Positions 1 through 12,197 of a stretch of DNA of 64,000 nt are shown here, one piece after another. Origin of the DNA: Casuarina equisetifolia. Taxonomy: Eukaryota; Streptophyta; Magnoliopsida; Fagales; Casuarinaceae. Position numbers and translations under genes: made by a program. Position 1 is the first letter of the stretch. Every line of letters begins with the position of its first letter. Under the pieces are notes generated by a model. That model was not told the origin of the DNA. It saw nothing but the letters and a program-made list of their open reading frames with translations, and searched no databases. The stretch is taken from assembly GCA_028551475.1 (NCBI GenBank), contig CM052354.1:15027258-15091257 (forward strand). The letters run 5' to 3'.

Positions 1-1350
1 ATGCTAGAGTATTCAATTTCACCTAATTACTAGATACAAAATTTCACTTATGTGATGGTGGAATTTCCTAATTTATTCACTATCTTATGTCTAGGTATAA
101 TGAACCTACTTAGCTCATTAACTTACTGTACTTCTATCCATGAATTAAATAAACTAAGTGCATTAAGATGTGTGAATATTCCAATTTACACCTAAAGCCA
201 CACAAATCATATAGTATATGTTTATCCACATTAACTTATGGTTGTACATTACATGATCAACTACATATTATCTCATGTTGGTCTCAAACATGCAAATCAA
301 ATCATTTAAGTGGTAGTTACTCACTTAAAAGCATTAAACTCCATAATATGCAAGTTCACATTCATAAAATGTCTCACAAAACACCATAATCATACAACTT
401 ATACCATTGCAATCAAGTTAAATTGTAGCTCTAACATAATAAACTAGAACATTATATTTACATAAACAAAAATGGTACTAGAAATTGAACAAAACATTCT
501 TCAAACTAAAAACATGAAAGTTATCACCAAAATGCCTTCAATTCAAGGAAACTTTGCACAAATATGCCCATTAGGAAGAGGGGAAGAAGCTGTCTGGAAA
601 AAAGGGAAGAAAACGAACCGACATGTGCCTTCGCCACACCCAGTCACGTGTTGTCGTATGCCACCATGTACTACCACCATTCTACACAGAAACCACCATA
701 AGGAAGCCTACTATGCCAATCTACCCAAAAATCAAGTAGATTTGATAGGAAACATGCAAATTTATCGAAAAATAAGCCAGGACAATGTTTGCAGTACTTA
801 ACCAAAAATCACTCCTCCACCACCGGAAACTACATAAAATAGGTCAAAACTCACTCCTCCTTGTTGAAAAAGCTTAAACCAGGCCAAAAACCACTAGAAT
901 CTAGCTACAAACATAAATGGGTTTTCGGTTTCTTACTGGAAAAGGATGTCGGTGGTCTACTTGAGACACGTGCTGTCATGCATCGCCTTTGAGCTCCAGC
1001 GAGGTCCCTTGCTGCCTATGCTCCAGCCACTAATCTCTTCCTTTTTGGCCCGACGATCTCTCCTCTCCTCTTCTACTCTCGTGCATGATGATAATACCTT
1101 CTTTTCCTTTCTTTTTTTCTTTTATTCTTTAACTTCTCATGTGTTGCACATTACTAGCTACCTTTGCTTTTTATTCTTGCTTAATTTTTCTCTTCTTTTG
1201 CTTATTTTCTTTTGTTTTTTGCTATTTGGGTTAGTTGCATAAAATAACACAAGTTGCATAATATAAATAAATACAACTATAATTTAAAAAAAACTATGTT
1301 AAATATTATCTAAAATAATAATAATAACTCTATAAAATATAAAGTTATCA
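1..1350 (+). mobile_element. LTR fragment, family A (3' part)
   Basis: This stretch matches, with scattered differences, the last 1.36 kb of the complete family A LTR at 10630-12192, and more weakly the copy at 21111-22370. Shared landmarks in order are the 'cctaattactagatac' block near the start, the 'acttatgtgatgg' block, a C/T-rich stretch near 1010-1130 and the ending 'aaagttatca' at 1350. The 5' end lies outside the window. No primer-binding site follows position 1350, so it is more likely a solo LTR or 3' LTR than a 5' LTR. No coding region is supported inside it. Confidence 0.75.
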
Positions 1351-1546
1351 ATGGGGCCTTAATAAAGCCATGGCAAAACTACGTTAGGAAGGCAAATCTA
1401 CATATTTTTAGTGTGAAGGCCATGTGCCTACCTTTCTTATCCACATAATCAATCTCACTCCTTGTATATAAGACTCCTAGAGCTTATGACAATTTCCATA
1501 AGCTTATGGAGCTTATGTAGCACCCACTCGTTTGTAGTTTGACCAC

Positions 1547-1682
1547 CAAGAACAATAGTCATTGTTCCTCCAACTGTACAAGTACCATGAGCCTAAGCAT
1601 ATCTTTGGGTTGGTCAAGAACAATAGTCATTGTTCCTCCAACCATACAAGTACCATGAGCCTAAGCATATCTTTGGGTTGGT
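1547..1682. repeat. 68-bp tandem duplication, two copies
   Basis: A 68-bp unit beginning 'caagaacaatagtc' occurs at 1547-1614 and again directly at 1615-1682. The copies differ at only a few bases (for example 'actgtaca' against 'accataca'). There is no spacer, so this looks like a recent local duplication. Confidence 0.9.
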
Positions 1683-2813
1683 CATGAACATTTCATACTG
1701 CTCCAAGTAGGCTTTCAACCTATTGGATCCAAGATATAAAGCTAAGAAATAAAGCCAAAACTAGTTACAAACCCACCAAAGATCAAGATTCGTCAACCTA
1801 GAAAGCTTACAACCACATGACCAAGTCTTATGGAAGGGTTATGCCTCTTGAATTTCCAGCAAGGCATTCCAACACTAATTGTCTTCTAAAGGTTGTTCCT
1901 TATTGAATCCTTCATGAAAAATGTCATGGGAATGTAAAAAAATGGGCTTAATCCTGGTCAAGTTTCCGAACATAAAATTTTCTTCTCAACATATACAAAT
2001 TATATGTGACCAAAACGAGTGTATTGGGTCCATGTTACAAATATCTTGTTAGATTTGATAAAAATAGTCTATATCCAACTTAATACCCTAAAGCATTAAA
2101 TAGAAGAATGCATCTCTTTATAAATTACTCTTCAAGTTTCTATCTTTTCCATATAGGACTTAAGATGTGCCTTCGCCCCAAGCATGGGGCAATACTTCCT
2201 ATAGGAATTTTTGTCCATAACAGAAAGGATAGAAGATTGAATTTAGATTCTCAATCAACTACTTACTAATGTGGATTGGACATCCACATTGAAGCATGTC
2301 CCCCCACTGCAATGTGGGTCTAAACATCTACATTACAATCCCACTTTTTAGGTGAATCTAGCTTTTCCACTTCCATAAAGATGTAAAGGAAAAACCTAGG
2401 CTCTAATTAAGGAACTCATTTATTTATAAATTAGTCTTTAAATTTATATTTTCTCCATTCCGGGCCTAAGGTTTATTCCATTGATAGCTTGGTGCTTTAA
2501 AATAGGTGTCATTGTGACTACGTAGATGCCACCTCTATCCAAACTACTAATACTATGTATATTAGAACTTAAAATTTAATGACAAATATTCTTAAAAGGG
2601 CCTTATGTAAAAACAATTATTTCTCTATTATGAAAGCTTGGTGGAGTTTTCATACACAAAATACAAGGTTAAGTGGTACTATTTAAAATACAACAAACTT
2701 TGTAGTCTTTTTATTTAAAAATATCATTTTAAAGGATAAAATGGTAAAAATTAGAGTAGTTTGCACATGTGGTATGCTTTATTAAGGATACTCAGATTTC
2801 ATTATTATCACAT

Positions 2814-2973
2814 ATGGATCAAACAATTGGCAACATGAATTCACATACTCAAACATAATAGATTTAAAGCAATTCAAATGAACATAATGCCCCATGGATC
2901 AAACAATTGGCAACATGAATTCACATACTCAAACATAATAGATTTAAAGCAATTCAAATGAACATAATGCCCC
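2814..2973. repeat. 80-bp perfect tandem duplication
   Basis: An 80-bp unit beginning 'atggatcaaacaattgg' lies at 2814-2893 and is repeated without spacer at 2894-2973. I find no difference between the copies, so the event is recent or the copies have been homogenised. Confidence 0.93.
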
Positions 2974-3214
2974 ACATCGTTATAAACACTTCTCATTGAT
3001 TTTCTAACAGTAACATTTCATAGAGTTCTATCATTATCTAGAACCAATAAGACATTCATTATAAGCTTGTGAGGATCTTATAGCCAACTTATAGGAACTC
3101 TTTATAACTCAACCCATCTAGGCTCCTTTATAGCCATTCTTTTTATAGAGGAAACTTAGATACTATAGTTATAATTATTATAGGATTCTAGCCTCTCTAG
3201 CAATCAAGAAGGGG

Positions 3215-6162
3215 GCTTGAATTGATTGGCTATTTAAAACCAAAATTATTTATCACAAGTTATGATGCAATAAATTTAAACAAACAAGCATGGAAGAGTT
3301 AACAAAAGATTTTCAAGATGTTCATCCATAACAAACAATTGCCTACGCCCCCTATTACCTTTTAACCAGTGTGGCTAAAAAGCCTCTTCCATTATTCTTT
3401 ACAAGAGTTTACAACTCTTACATCCAATCCCAAGAGATTAATTTCAATCCCACCAAAGACTTCAATGGTGAATAAATACAAGAATATAATGAACTCGCTA
3501 TGAATATGAAAGTTGGGCAAGTGATAACAACACTCAATAAGAATAAATAATAGCAATGAAAGTAGTAGGGTCAAGAAGTTCTCAATAAAATGACAACTTT
3601 GATGAACACATTACAATAACAAGCTTGAGTGCTTCAGAATTTACAATGTATTCTTTGGTAGATCTTTCCTTGAGCTTTCACTTCTATTTAAGGATTCTTT
3701 CCATCGTAGGTCTTCTCCATAGCCATTTGTTCCTCATAAATACCTAATTTCTTTTTTCATATTTTCTTACAACTATTCATTTTCTTGTTTCAATTTGAAT
3801 CAGAATGCATCTATTCTCAATCTTGTCTCCATCAATCCATTTAAATCAACTAAGAGTGAAAGTCTTCTTTTTCTTTTGAAAACATCCCATAATGGTGATT
3901 GAAAATGACTTCCAAGTATCTTTCTTTTCTTTCTCACAACACTTTAACATAAAGGAGAAGAGATCATACCAAATGAGTGTTCTGGTATTCAATAATGTCT
4001 TGTATCATAATTTTTTTTTCTCCAAACTTTGAATCGTAATTTCCCTTACAAAATCATTTCAAAAATCTTGAACAAAAACTTCCCTTTTTGCAATAACAAA
4101 TTTTCTCTCAAAAACCCTATCTCTTCATCAAGTTGCATAGTGGAAGAAAATAATTCCAAATGCGAAGTTTAGACCTAACATGTGAGAATGGTATCTTCAA
4201 ATTTCATTTTGAAGAGAAAGATGCAATCACAGGTTGTGAGTTATAGGTCTAAGTTAGGAGTTGATCTTTATCTTCATAGCTTCATAGCTTTTCATGGATT
4301 CAAGCACAATCTTTTCAATAAGGGCTTAAATCTTTGCTTTCCATTTCTATTTTGGCTAAATTTTTTGTGGATCTTGATGTTGGAAAAAGATATGTTTTGC
4401 TATGACAAATTTTTGTTGATAAATGTGTATAAATGTTTTTCATATTTTAATGTACAAAATAAAATTAAAAAAAGTAAAAGGTGTGCAAATTATAATATCA
4501 ATTAATGATGTTATAAAGTAGCTGGTTTCCTACATCTTTATATATTGCAATCTTATCCAAGTTCCAAAAGAATATTTCTTAAGCAAGAAGAAAATATTAA
4601 TAGCATAATACTTTTATGTTTAAGAAAGATTGATGCTGGAATATCTTTTATAGGAAAATGGCTTACATGGAGATAGCCTAAACCCACATGATGTGTAAGA
4701 TTAGTCCAAGGAAGAATATTCGATAAAGAAATCCAATCTAAGTTCTATAAAATCCATTATATATGGCCCAAGGTATCATGAGTGACCTGATCAAGATTAA
4801 GGCTCGTGAGGTGTAAGCCTAATCCAACTCGTCACAAAATGTGTGCTACATAATCACTTAAATGGCACTATTCAACTAAAGCTGATAACCTTAAAATTTG
4901 ATATGAAGCTCTCTTCAAGTAAGTGTCTTCTTAGTAGTCATAAACTTCATTCTCTCAGCAGGAGGAAATGTAGAGAAGCGATTGAGTGTTAGAATGACTA
5001 TTCTATGCAATTTTGTGATGATTGAGAGTTTGAATCAAAGCCCTAAAAGCTACATGATGGAACAACTTTAGTCTCTCAATGGGAAGAAGATTCTAAATTA
5101 GTTAGGCTTGGCAGAAACCTCAAATTAGCTACTTTCTTGAATCTTCTATAAAAGTCTCTACTATACGATTTAAGAAAAAGTTTTTTTTTTCTTACATAAG
5201 TTGATTAAGAAATCAAAAGAAGAAAATGAGATTGCTTGAAGCATTGTTATTATGTGAAGATCTTTAGTGATATTCTTTAAAGATCATATTCTTTGTGATT
5301 ACACTTGTCTATACTCTTGTTTATATGCTAATTAAACTCCAATTATTATTTTGCACATAAACCTTATTGTAAATCCAAAACCCTAACTTTTTAGAATTTG
5401 GAGGTTTTGTGATTAAAGCTTTGATTGTGACTTTATATCCTTAGAAAGCTCTTTGATTAGCAATACTCCTCACAAACTACATATCATTAAGGATTTGCTT
5501 TGTAACAAGGTTGGAATAACCTTTGAAATTAACCTTATACTGTTGTAATCCTTTGAAGTAGGGATTATGAAGGTTAGGAGAATGTTTTCTCCTAATAAGT
5601 GCGTAAAGTGGACTTCAATCGGTTAGATTGAAGGAAGAAGAGGGTGGACATAGGTGTGACGGCTGAACCACCTTAGTAAATTTGTGTTTGTGTTTGTTGT
5701 TTGTTGATGCTTATTATTGTGCTTTAGAAAACTAATTAATAGAGTTAAAACTCAATAACCAATTCAACCCCTTCTTCTTGGTTAACCATTATAGCTAACA
5801 CTTAATGTAACAATGTGGATGGCTTTGAGTGAGACTAGGTAGTGGCATGGAGTTAACAATTGTCTCAATCTAAGGTTGCAAGTGCTACAAGTGAGACTTG
5901 AGATTGGGTTAAGCCATTTGCACAAGTTGTCTTGAGAATGGATCAAGTGACCTTATAGGCTGGGCTTGCACACTAAACTATACACGAGCTGAATGTCTAA
6001 CACAAGCAAAGTTAACATGTTAAGCTGTGGGTTACACTAAGAGATGGGCTACACAAAACCAAAACACCTTCCCAAGCATAATATCCTCACAAGAATAAAA
6101 CCAAATGCACCCAAGATAATATTATTACATAATTTATCATATCAAAACATTATTATTCAACA
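3215..6162 (-). repeat. 3' LTR of the minus-strand Copia, split by a solo LTR
   Basis: 3215-4377 and 5801-6162 together match the other LTR (13068-14623) along their length. The edge at 6162 is 'tcaaca' on the + strand, so the LTR begins TGTTGAATAATAATG on the minus strand. It is preceded there by the expected polypurine tract, seen on + as 'atctcccttttttt'. The insertion at 4378-5800 lies after 'atcttga'. Confidence 0.88.
4378..5800 (+). mobile_element. Solo LTR, Copia-type (family B), 1423 bp
   Basis: Begins TGTTGGAAAAAGA and ends TAGCTAACA, with the TG..CA termini of an LTR. Flanks are 'cttga' (4373-4377) and 'cttaa' (5801-5805). The uninterrupted homologous site near 14266 reads 'atcttgatgtaac', which shows that the target was CTTGA and that the right copy has one G-to-A change. 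It carries no coding region. The 3' part ('ggtggacata', 'gaaccacc', 'aattcaacccc') resembles the end of the related fragment at about 7690-8554. Confidence 0.88.
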
Positions 6163-7672
6163 ATCTCCCTTTTTTTGATAGTGAGAAAATTAGGTAATAA
6201 TATAATGTTCAAATTTTCTCCCCCTTTTTGTCACCATCCAAAAAGGAAAGAATAGCTCCCCCCCAATAAATGGCAAAGATTAATGAATAATAAATGGTGA
6301 TGGGCAACAATAGCAAATAGCAAGCAAACTTCCATATATAGAAGGCACCACATGGAAAGTTAAAAATGCCAATGATATAGGGTAACAAGAGAAATCAAGT
6401 AAAAGGGATGCAACCTATTTAGTAAGTGACAAATATGTTATAAAGATAAATTCTCACGGAATATAGCAAAACATTATTATGGTAGGCACTAATTTATGAT
6501 ATATTTTCCAACAAATAGAGACAAAGCTCCCTAAGTAGAGTAATGAACATATCTATATTTAAAGGTTTGGTGAAGATATCTGCCACTTGGTATTATGTAC
6601 CAATAAATTCAATAGAGATATCATTTTTATTAGCATGGTCATATAGAAAATGATGATGAATATCTATATGCTTTGTGTGTTAGTGGAGTATAGGATTTTT
6701 ATATAGATTGATTGCACTAATGTTATCACACTTAATTTTTATAAGTGTTGGTGATATGACAAAGTCAATTAATTGTTATTTCATTGATAAGGTTTGTGCA
6801 CAATAGCTTCCAAACACTATGTACTCTGCCTCTATGGTAAAGATGGCAACATTATTTTACTTCTTGGAGAACCAAGAAATTAGCATGTTGCCTAGGAAAT
6901 GACAAGTACCATTGGTACTTTTTATGTCTAAGATTGATCCAGCAAAATTACATCGCTATATGCATGCAATGTGAGAGAGGAGCTGCGTGAATACCATAAT
7001 CCTTGCATAATTGTGCCTTTCAAGTATATAAAAATTCTTTTCACAACCATTAAATGAATTTCCTTAGGAGCATATTGAAACCAAGCACAAAGATAAACAA
7101 CAAACAATATTTAAGTCTAATTTAATGTAGGTTTGATGTCTTCCAATTTAGAATCTACAAAGAAGTGACCTATCATGCTTCAATACATCTTAGAATCTAC
7201 ACTTCTATTGGAAACAAAAGAGTCAAACCATGTTGTCACACTCATAGGAGTTAATGTAGGTTTGATGTCTTCCAATTTAAAACATTTCAACAAGTCACTA
7301 ATGAATTTCTCCTAACTAATGAAGATTCCCTCTAGTCTTTGTTTGATTTGGAGACCTAGAAAGTAGTTGAGTTCTCCCATCATGCTTATTTCAAATTCTT
7401 TCTACATTAGGTCAAAAAATTCCTTGCAAAGAGAATCATTAATAGCACCAAATATTATATCATCAACATATATTTGCTTTAATACCAAGTCATTGTTCAT
7501 ATTTTTAAGAAATAAGATAGTATTAACTTGCCCTTTTCTAAAATCTTGATCGAGTAGAAATTTTCTTAGCCTTTCATGCCAAGCTCTTGTATCTCATTTA
7601 AAACCATACAAGGCTTTAGATAATTTTATGACTCTTTAACGGGAAGATTGTTGAGGTGATCAATATGTCAAA
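6163..7672 (-). pseudogene. Copia RNase H and reverse transcriptase remnant
   Basis: Minus-strand translation gives recognisable Copia pol pieces. Around 7620-7430 are 'KALYGFK', 'RAWHERLRKFLLDQ' and the catalytic-box segment 'QIYVDDIIFG', followed by 'MGELNYFLGLQIKQ'. Around 6860-6770 the RNase H segment 'WFSKKQN' and 'EAEYIVFGSYCAQ' is visible. Frames are interrupted by stops. A 29-bp block is present twice, at 7122 and 7251. The coding strand runs into the insertion at about 7690, where the upstream RT sequence is lost. Confidence 0.85.
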
Positions 7673-7689
7673 ACATCTATTTGTTGCAT

Positions 7690-8554
7690 CAATTACCTTC
7701 TCTACTGTTGCATGATGGAGATTACATCAAATCTTAATGGAAAGATCTTAATGGGAAGTTCAAGTTTGAACTGAAACCCTAGAAAGCTTAAAGTCTTTGA
7801 ATCCTCTATAATAAGGCATTCTTTTGAGGTTCTTGGTTGGTTTTTTGGAAAGATATATATTATACTTTGAGAAGAATCAAGTATATATTTAAGTCTTACA
7901 AAATATCTCAAATCTGACTACTCTCTTCATCAAATTGTGAAGCTACTCTGTATCTTCGATGATATTCCTTGAAACTAATACTCTTGGGAATATTCACTGT
8001 TAGATTAAATTGTTTATGTGATGATTAAGCTTTGATTATCATATGCATATAAATCTCTTTATAAATCCAAAACCCTAACTTTGTGAAAATTGGGGGTTTC
8101 GTGATTAGAGCTTGAATTAAGTTTGTATATCTTTAATTAGCTCTTTGAGAAGTAGTATTCCTTACTTACATTACACATTTGAGGATTTGCTTGATGTACT
8201 AAAGTTGGTTCAAACTAAACTTTGTAATCGTGGATGAATTGATTCCTTGTTGAGGAGTTGTGAAGTATAGGAGAGGATTTCTCTTAGCTTGAAGTAAAAT
8301 GAACTTCAACCCTTTGAGTTAAAGAAGAAGAGGGTGGACATAGGGCTCAAGGATTGAGTGTCGAACCACCATTGTAAACTTGTGTGTCATATCTCTTGAG
8401 CTTTAATTTATTACTGTTTTATGAAACCTTGTTTGACAACATCTTAGAACAATTTAAAACAAATTATAAAAGGGAAAAAGATTATGATCTAGACTTAAAA
8501 CCAATTCAACTCCCACCCCCCCTTCTTGGTAAGCCATAAAACCCAATAGTAACA
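7690..8554 (+). mobile_element. Partial family B LTR inserted in Copia pol
   Basis: From about 7925 to 8554 this matches the 3' half of the solo LTR at 4378-5800. Shared blocks include 'aaatccaaaaccctaact', 'ggtttcgtgattagagctt', 'aggatttgctt', 'gtggacatagg' and 'ccttcttggtaagcc'. It ends near 'tagtaaca' at 8554. The 5' half is shortened and the left edge is not sharp. No target duplication was found, and the neighbouring Copia pol sequence is also missing, so a deletion probably accompanied or followed insertion. Confidence 0.6.
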
Positions 8555-8589
8555 AAATGCTTTCATAATTCATATAGTCATCAAAGACA

Positions 8590-10624
8590 TTATTGGATCA
8601 CATCAGAATTTTTTTACAAAGTAGTAAGTGATTCATCAAACATCACATGAATAGATTCTTCTACTGATAAAGTTTTCTTATTATATACTCTAAAGGCTTT
8701 GCTATGAATAGAATATCTTAAAAATATTCCTTCATCACTTTTGGCATCAAATTTTCGTAAGGATTCCTTATTATTATTCAAAATAAAACACTTACATCCA
8801 AAGTTACAAAAATAAGAAATGTTTGGCTTTCTTTTATGGAATAGCTCAATAGATGTCTTTTTCAATATGGGTCTTATAAACACATGGTTTGAGATGTAGC
8901 ATGTTGTATTTACAGCTTCCCCCCAACAATGTTTTGGTAAGTTACTTTCACAAAGCATTGTTCTAGCCATTTCTTGAAGAGTATGATTTTTCCTTTCCAC
9001 CACACCATTTTGTTATGGTGTTCTAGGTGATGAAAAATTGTGATAAATTCCCTTTTTGGAGCAAAAGTCAGCAAGCAATTTTTTTTTTTCAAATTCCCTT
9101 CCATGGTCTGAATGTATACTTTTGACTTTAAAACTATACACATTTTTCATTCTTTTGTAGAAGTCAACAAACATCTCAAAAGTTTCATCTTTGTGCTTTA
9201 GTAAAAAAATCCATGCAAATCCAGAATTATCATCCATAAGAACAAACACATATAGTTTTCCACCTAAGTTAGGTGTTCTCATAGGTCCAAAGAGATCAAC
9301 ATGCAACAATTGTAATGGAATGGATGTAGTAACATCGTTTTTGTTTCAAAACTTGATCTAGAATGTTTAGCAAAGGCACAAGCATCACACATTTGTTTGG
9401 AATTTCATAAAATTTTGGTACACCAACAACTAGTTCCCTTTTTGACAAACTTACGAATCAAATTAATGCCAGCATTTCCCAATCTACAATGCCACAATTG
9501 AATTGAATCACTACTAACAATAGACAAACATGGAATATTGCCTGGAGCATTTTCAATATCTAGAAAATATACATTACCTTGTCTTTTTTGCAATTAGTTT
9601 CAAGTTTTCTACAGTAACAATCTCATAGAAGGTAGGTTTACCAAAATTGTGGTAAACCTATATCACATAATTGGCTCACAGTCAATAGATTATACTTCAA
9701 TCCATCCACATACATCACATTACTTATAGTAAGAGCTTTAGGATTACCTATCACACCAATACCTTCAATCTTTCATTTGGAGTTGTCACCAAAAGATACT
9801 TTACCTCCTAGTTTATATTGGAATTTTTGAAATAGAAGTTAGTTTCTAGTCATGTGCTGAGAGCATCCACTATCTAGGTACCAACAACTTGTGCTTTCCT
9901 TCATATCTTACACAAACAAACTTGTTTCTTATAGATTTTAGTCCCCAATCATAGTTAGGTCCATTTAGGTTAGATTTTAAGGTATTCTTTGGTACCCATA
10001 CCCTTCTTACCTTATATTTTCTATCGAGTTTAATAGGGCAATATATGTATTCGTGACCATAGTAACAACAATGATGATAGGTTTTGATTGTTATAAACTT
10101 TTCTTTTCCTTTGGATGTCTCACAACCATTGTAACCTACTCCTTCTTTGTTAAACATACATATAAAAGCTAATAGAATATTATCTAACATAGCACTTCCA
10201 TTTGATAATTTTCTTAACATGCTTTAAGTTTCAATTAGTTTTACATTCAAAGATTCTTCTTCCTTTTTCCATGTGTTTGATTCTTCAATCATGCATATTT
10301 TTAAACCATTATTATCTTCTAAGCAATAGATTGTTATCTTCTAATGACTCTACCTTAGCTTTAAGTCTATTACATTTTGAACTCGTAACCTTGTATTTTT
10401 CCATTAATTATATAAATACCTAATACAACTATTCATGAGTAAATTTGTTAAAGTAAGGTTTTAACTCATGTTTTCTAGAGTTTTCTACAGTCATTAGACA
10501 TTGGTTTGTGGTTTCATCACTTTCATCTTCATATGAAGAGTGTTCAACATCCCAAGCATCTAACATAGCCCTTTTCTTGTTTCTAAAATTAGATTTCTAT
10601 TCCTTCTTTAAAAATCAGCAATTT
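8590..10624 (-). pseudogene. Copia gag 3' end, protease and integrase remnant
   Basis: Read on the minus strand from 10624. A degenerate zinc knuckle 'CCYYGHEYIYC' lies near 10080, where a cysteine is replaced by tyrosine. It is followed by 'RRVWVPK' and then the protease active-site segment 'WYLDSGCSQHMT' near 9870-9830, with the catalytic DSG intact. The gag-pre-integrase segment 'LWHCRLGNAGI' is near 9490. The integrase core carries 'HVDLFGP' (near 9300), 'IHSDHGREFE' (near 9110) and 'QNGVVERKN' (near 8990), which supply the D, D and E residues of an active Copia integrase. A CAA-to-TAA change just before QNG splits the frame. The remnant continues across the solo LTR at 10630-12192 into 12198-13002. 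Confidence 0.88.
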
Positions 10625-10629
10625 GCTTT

Positions 10630-12192
10630 TGTTCGGTGAAATTCTACATGTAAGTGTACATGTAGAACAAGTAATATAATGATAACTATGAGTATCGCTC
10701 CACGAAGACTGGTGATTACTATGCTAATTAATTACTAACGGTGAATAGATTCTAAAGCTTATCTAACCAACTGAAATGATAAGACATGGACTAAAGAACT
10801 AAATTTAACCTAAACTTGATTAACCAAAGATGTTAGAGCGTCTAATTTCACCCAATTATTAGATACAAATGTCGATCATCCATGCTAGCAAGATTAATTC
10901 TACTTATGTGATGGCAAAATCTCCTAACTTATTCACTATCCTATGTCTAGGTATAGCAAACCTACTTAGCTCATTAACTTATTGTGAGTCTGCATATGAA
11001 TTAAATAAGCTAAATGCATTAAGATTTGTGAATATTCTAGTTTACACCTAAAGCCACACTAATCATATGGTATATGTCTATCCATATTAATCTATGGTTG
11101 CATATTACATGAAGCAACTGCATGCTATTTCCTGTCAGTCTCTAACATGCAAATCAAGTCATCTAAGTGGTAGCTAATCACCTAAAAGCATTAAACTCCG
11201 TAACGTGCAACTTCACATTCATAAAATATCTCACAAAACATAAATAATCATAACATTCATACATTATAATTAAGTTCCATCGTAGCTCTAACACACTAAA
11301 CTAAAACAACATATTTAAATAAACTAAATCAGTGCAAAAACGTGAACAAAACATTCTGGAATTTAAAAACATTAAAGCTGTCACCAAATGTCTTCAAATC
11401 ACAAAATAAATTGCACAAATCTGCACATCACAGGGTGAAGAAGAAGCTGTCTAAAGAACGGAAGAAAAACGAGCTGAAACGCGCCGTCACGCACTTTCGC
11501 ATGAGCCTCCACATGCCGGTCTTCACAAAAACTTCCAGGAACGTAGATCGGGATGCCTAGGTTGCAGATCTGTAAAAATATCCTGCAAATCTCCAACAAA
11601 AATGGGTAGATCTAGTGGAATGGATGAAGTCGGCATTCTTACTTTTTCGCTAGAAACTGTCGCGAAACTGGTACAGAAAGGTAGGAAATCTCTCTAGGAA
11701 TTCAGATATGCTTTTAGATCTTCGAAAAGCCCCCAAAGTTGGCTAGAAAATGCACTTTAAATGCTGGTGATGGGTTCTCGCCGAAAAAGACAACGGCGGT
11801 TAGCTGTCACACGACCGCCGTGATCTGTACTAGACCCGCGCTATCATGCGCAGCCAAGTCTCAGCGAGTTCCCACACCTCTCTCTAGTCACCGCTCTCCT
11901 CTATTTCTCTCTCTTTTCATTCTCTAAGCTCAAAACCCGATTATTCACCCCCGACAATACACGACCTTCCTCTCTTTTGTTAATCCCTTTCCAAAACCCA
12001 ATAGGTCATGATTGTGCTGTCGATAAAAGCCCATAACTCTTTTCTTTTTTTCGTTTATCTTCTATTTTGGGTTTGCTACATAAAATTACAAAAAATATAT
12101 AAATATAATTAAATATAAATATAATTTAATAAAAATTATATTAAATATAACCTAAAATAATAACAATAACTCTATATAAAATAGAGTTATCA
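10630..12192 (+). mobile_element. Solo LTR, family A, 1563 bp, with perfect target duplication
   Basis: Begins TGTTCGGTGAAATTC and ends GAGTTATCA (TG..CA). It is flanked by GCTTT at 10625-10629 and GCTTT at 12193-12197. Removing it together with one GCTTT restores a readable Copia gag zinc-knuckle region on the minus strand, so it inserted into that gag gene. It has no coding capacity and no polypurine tract or primer site beside it, so it is a solo LTR left by LTR-LTR recombination. Its start ('acaagtaatataatgataac', 'gagtatcgctcc') resembles LTRs I know from Ty3/gypsy Tat/Ogre-type elements; that placement is inference. Confidence 0.93.
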
Positions 12193-12197
12193 GCTTT

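Larger units (their letters stand above)
1351..3214. other. Unassigned intergenic DNA
   Basis: I see no recognisable gene or element in this 1.86 kb apart from two exact tandem duplications, listed separately. It is probably degraded repeat DNA lying between the family A LTR and the Copia element. Confidence 0.5.

Noticed and set aside
472..801. 109-codon + frame
   Set aside because: It lies within the family A LTR, has no motif, and the corresponding region of the complete copy at 10630-12192 is not open in the same way.
946..1242. 98-codon leucine/phenylalanine-rich frame resembling membrane segments
   Set aside because: It comes from a C/T-rich stretch of the LTR; hydrophobicity is a by-product of T-rich codons.
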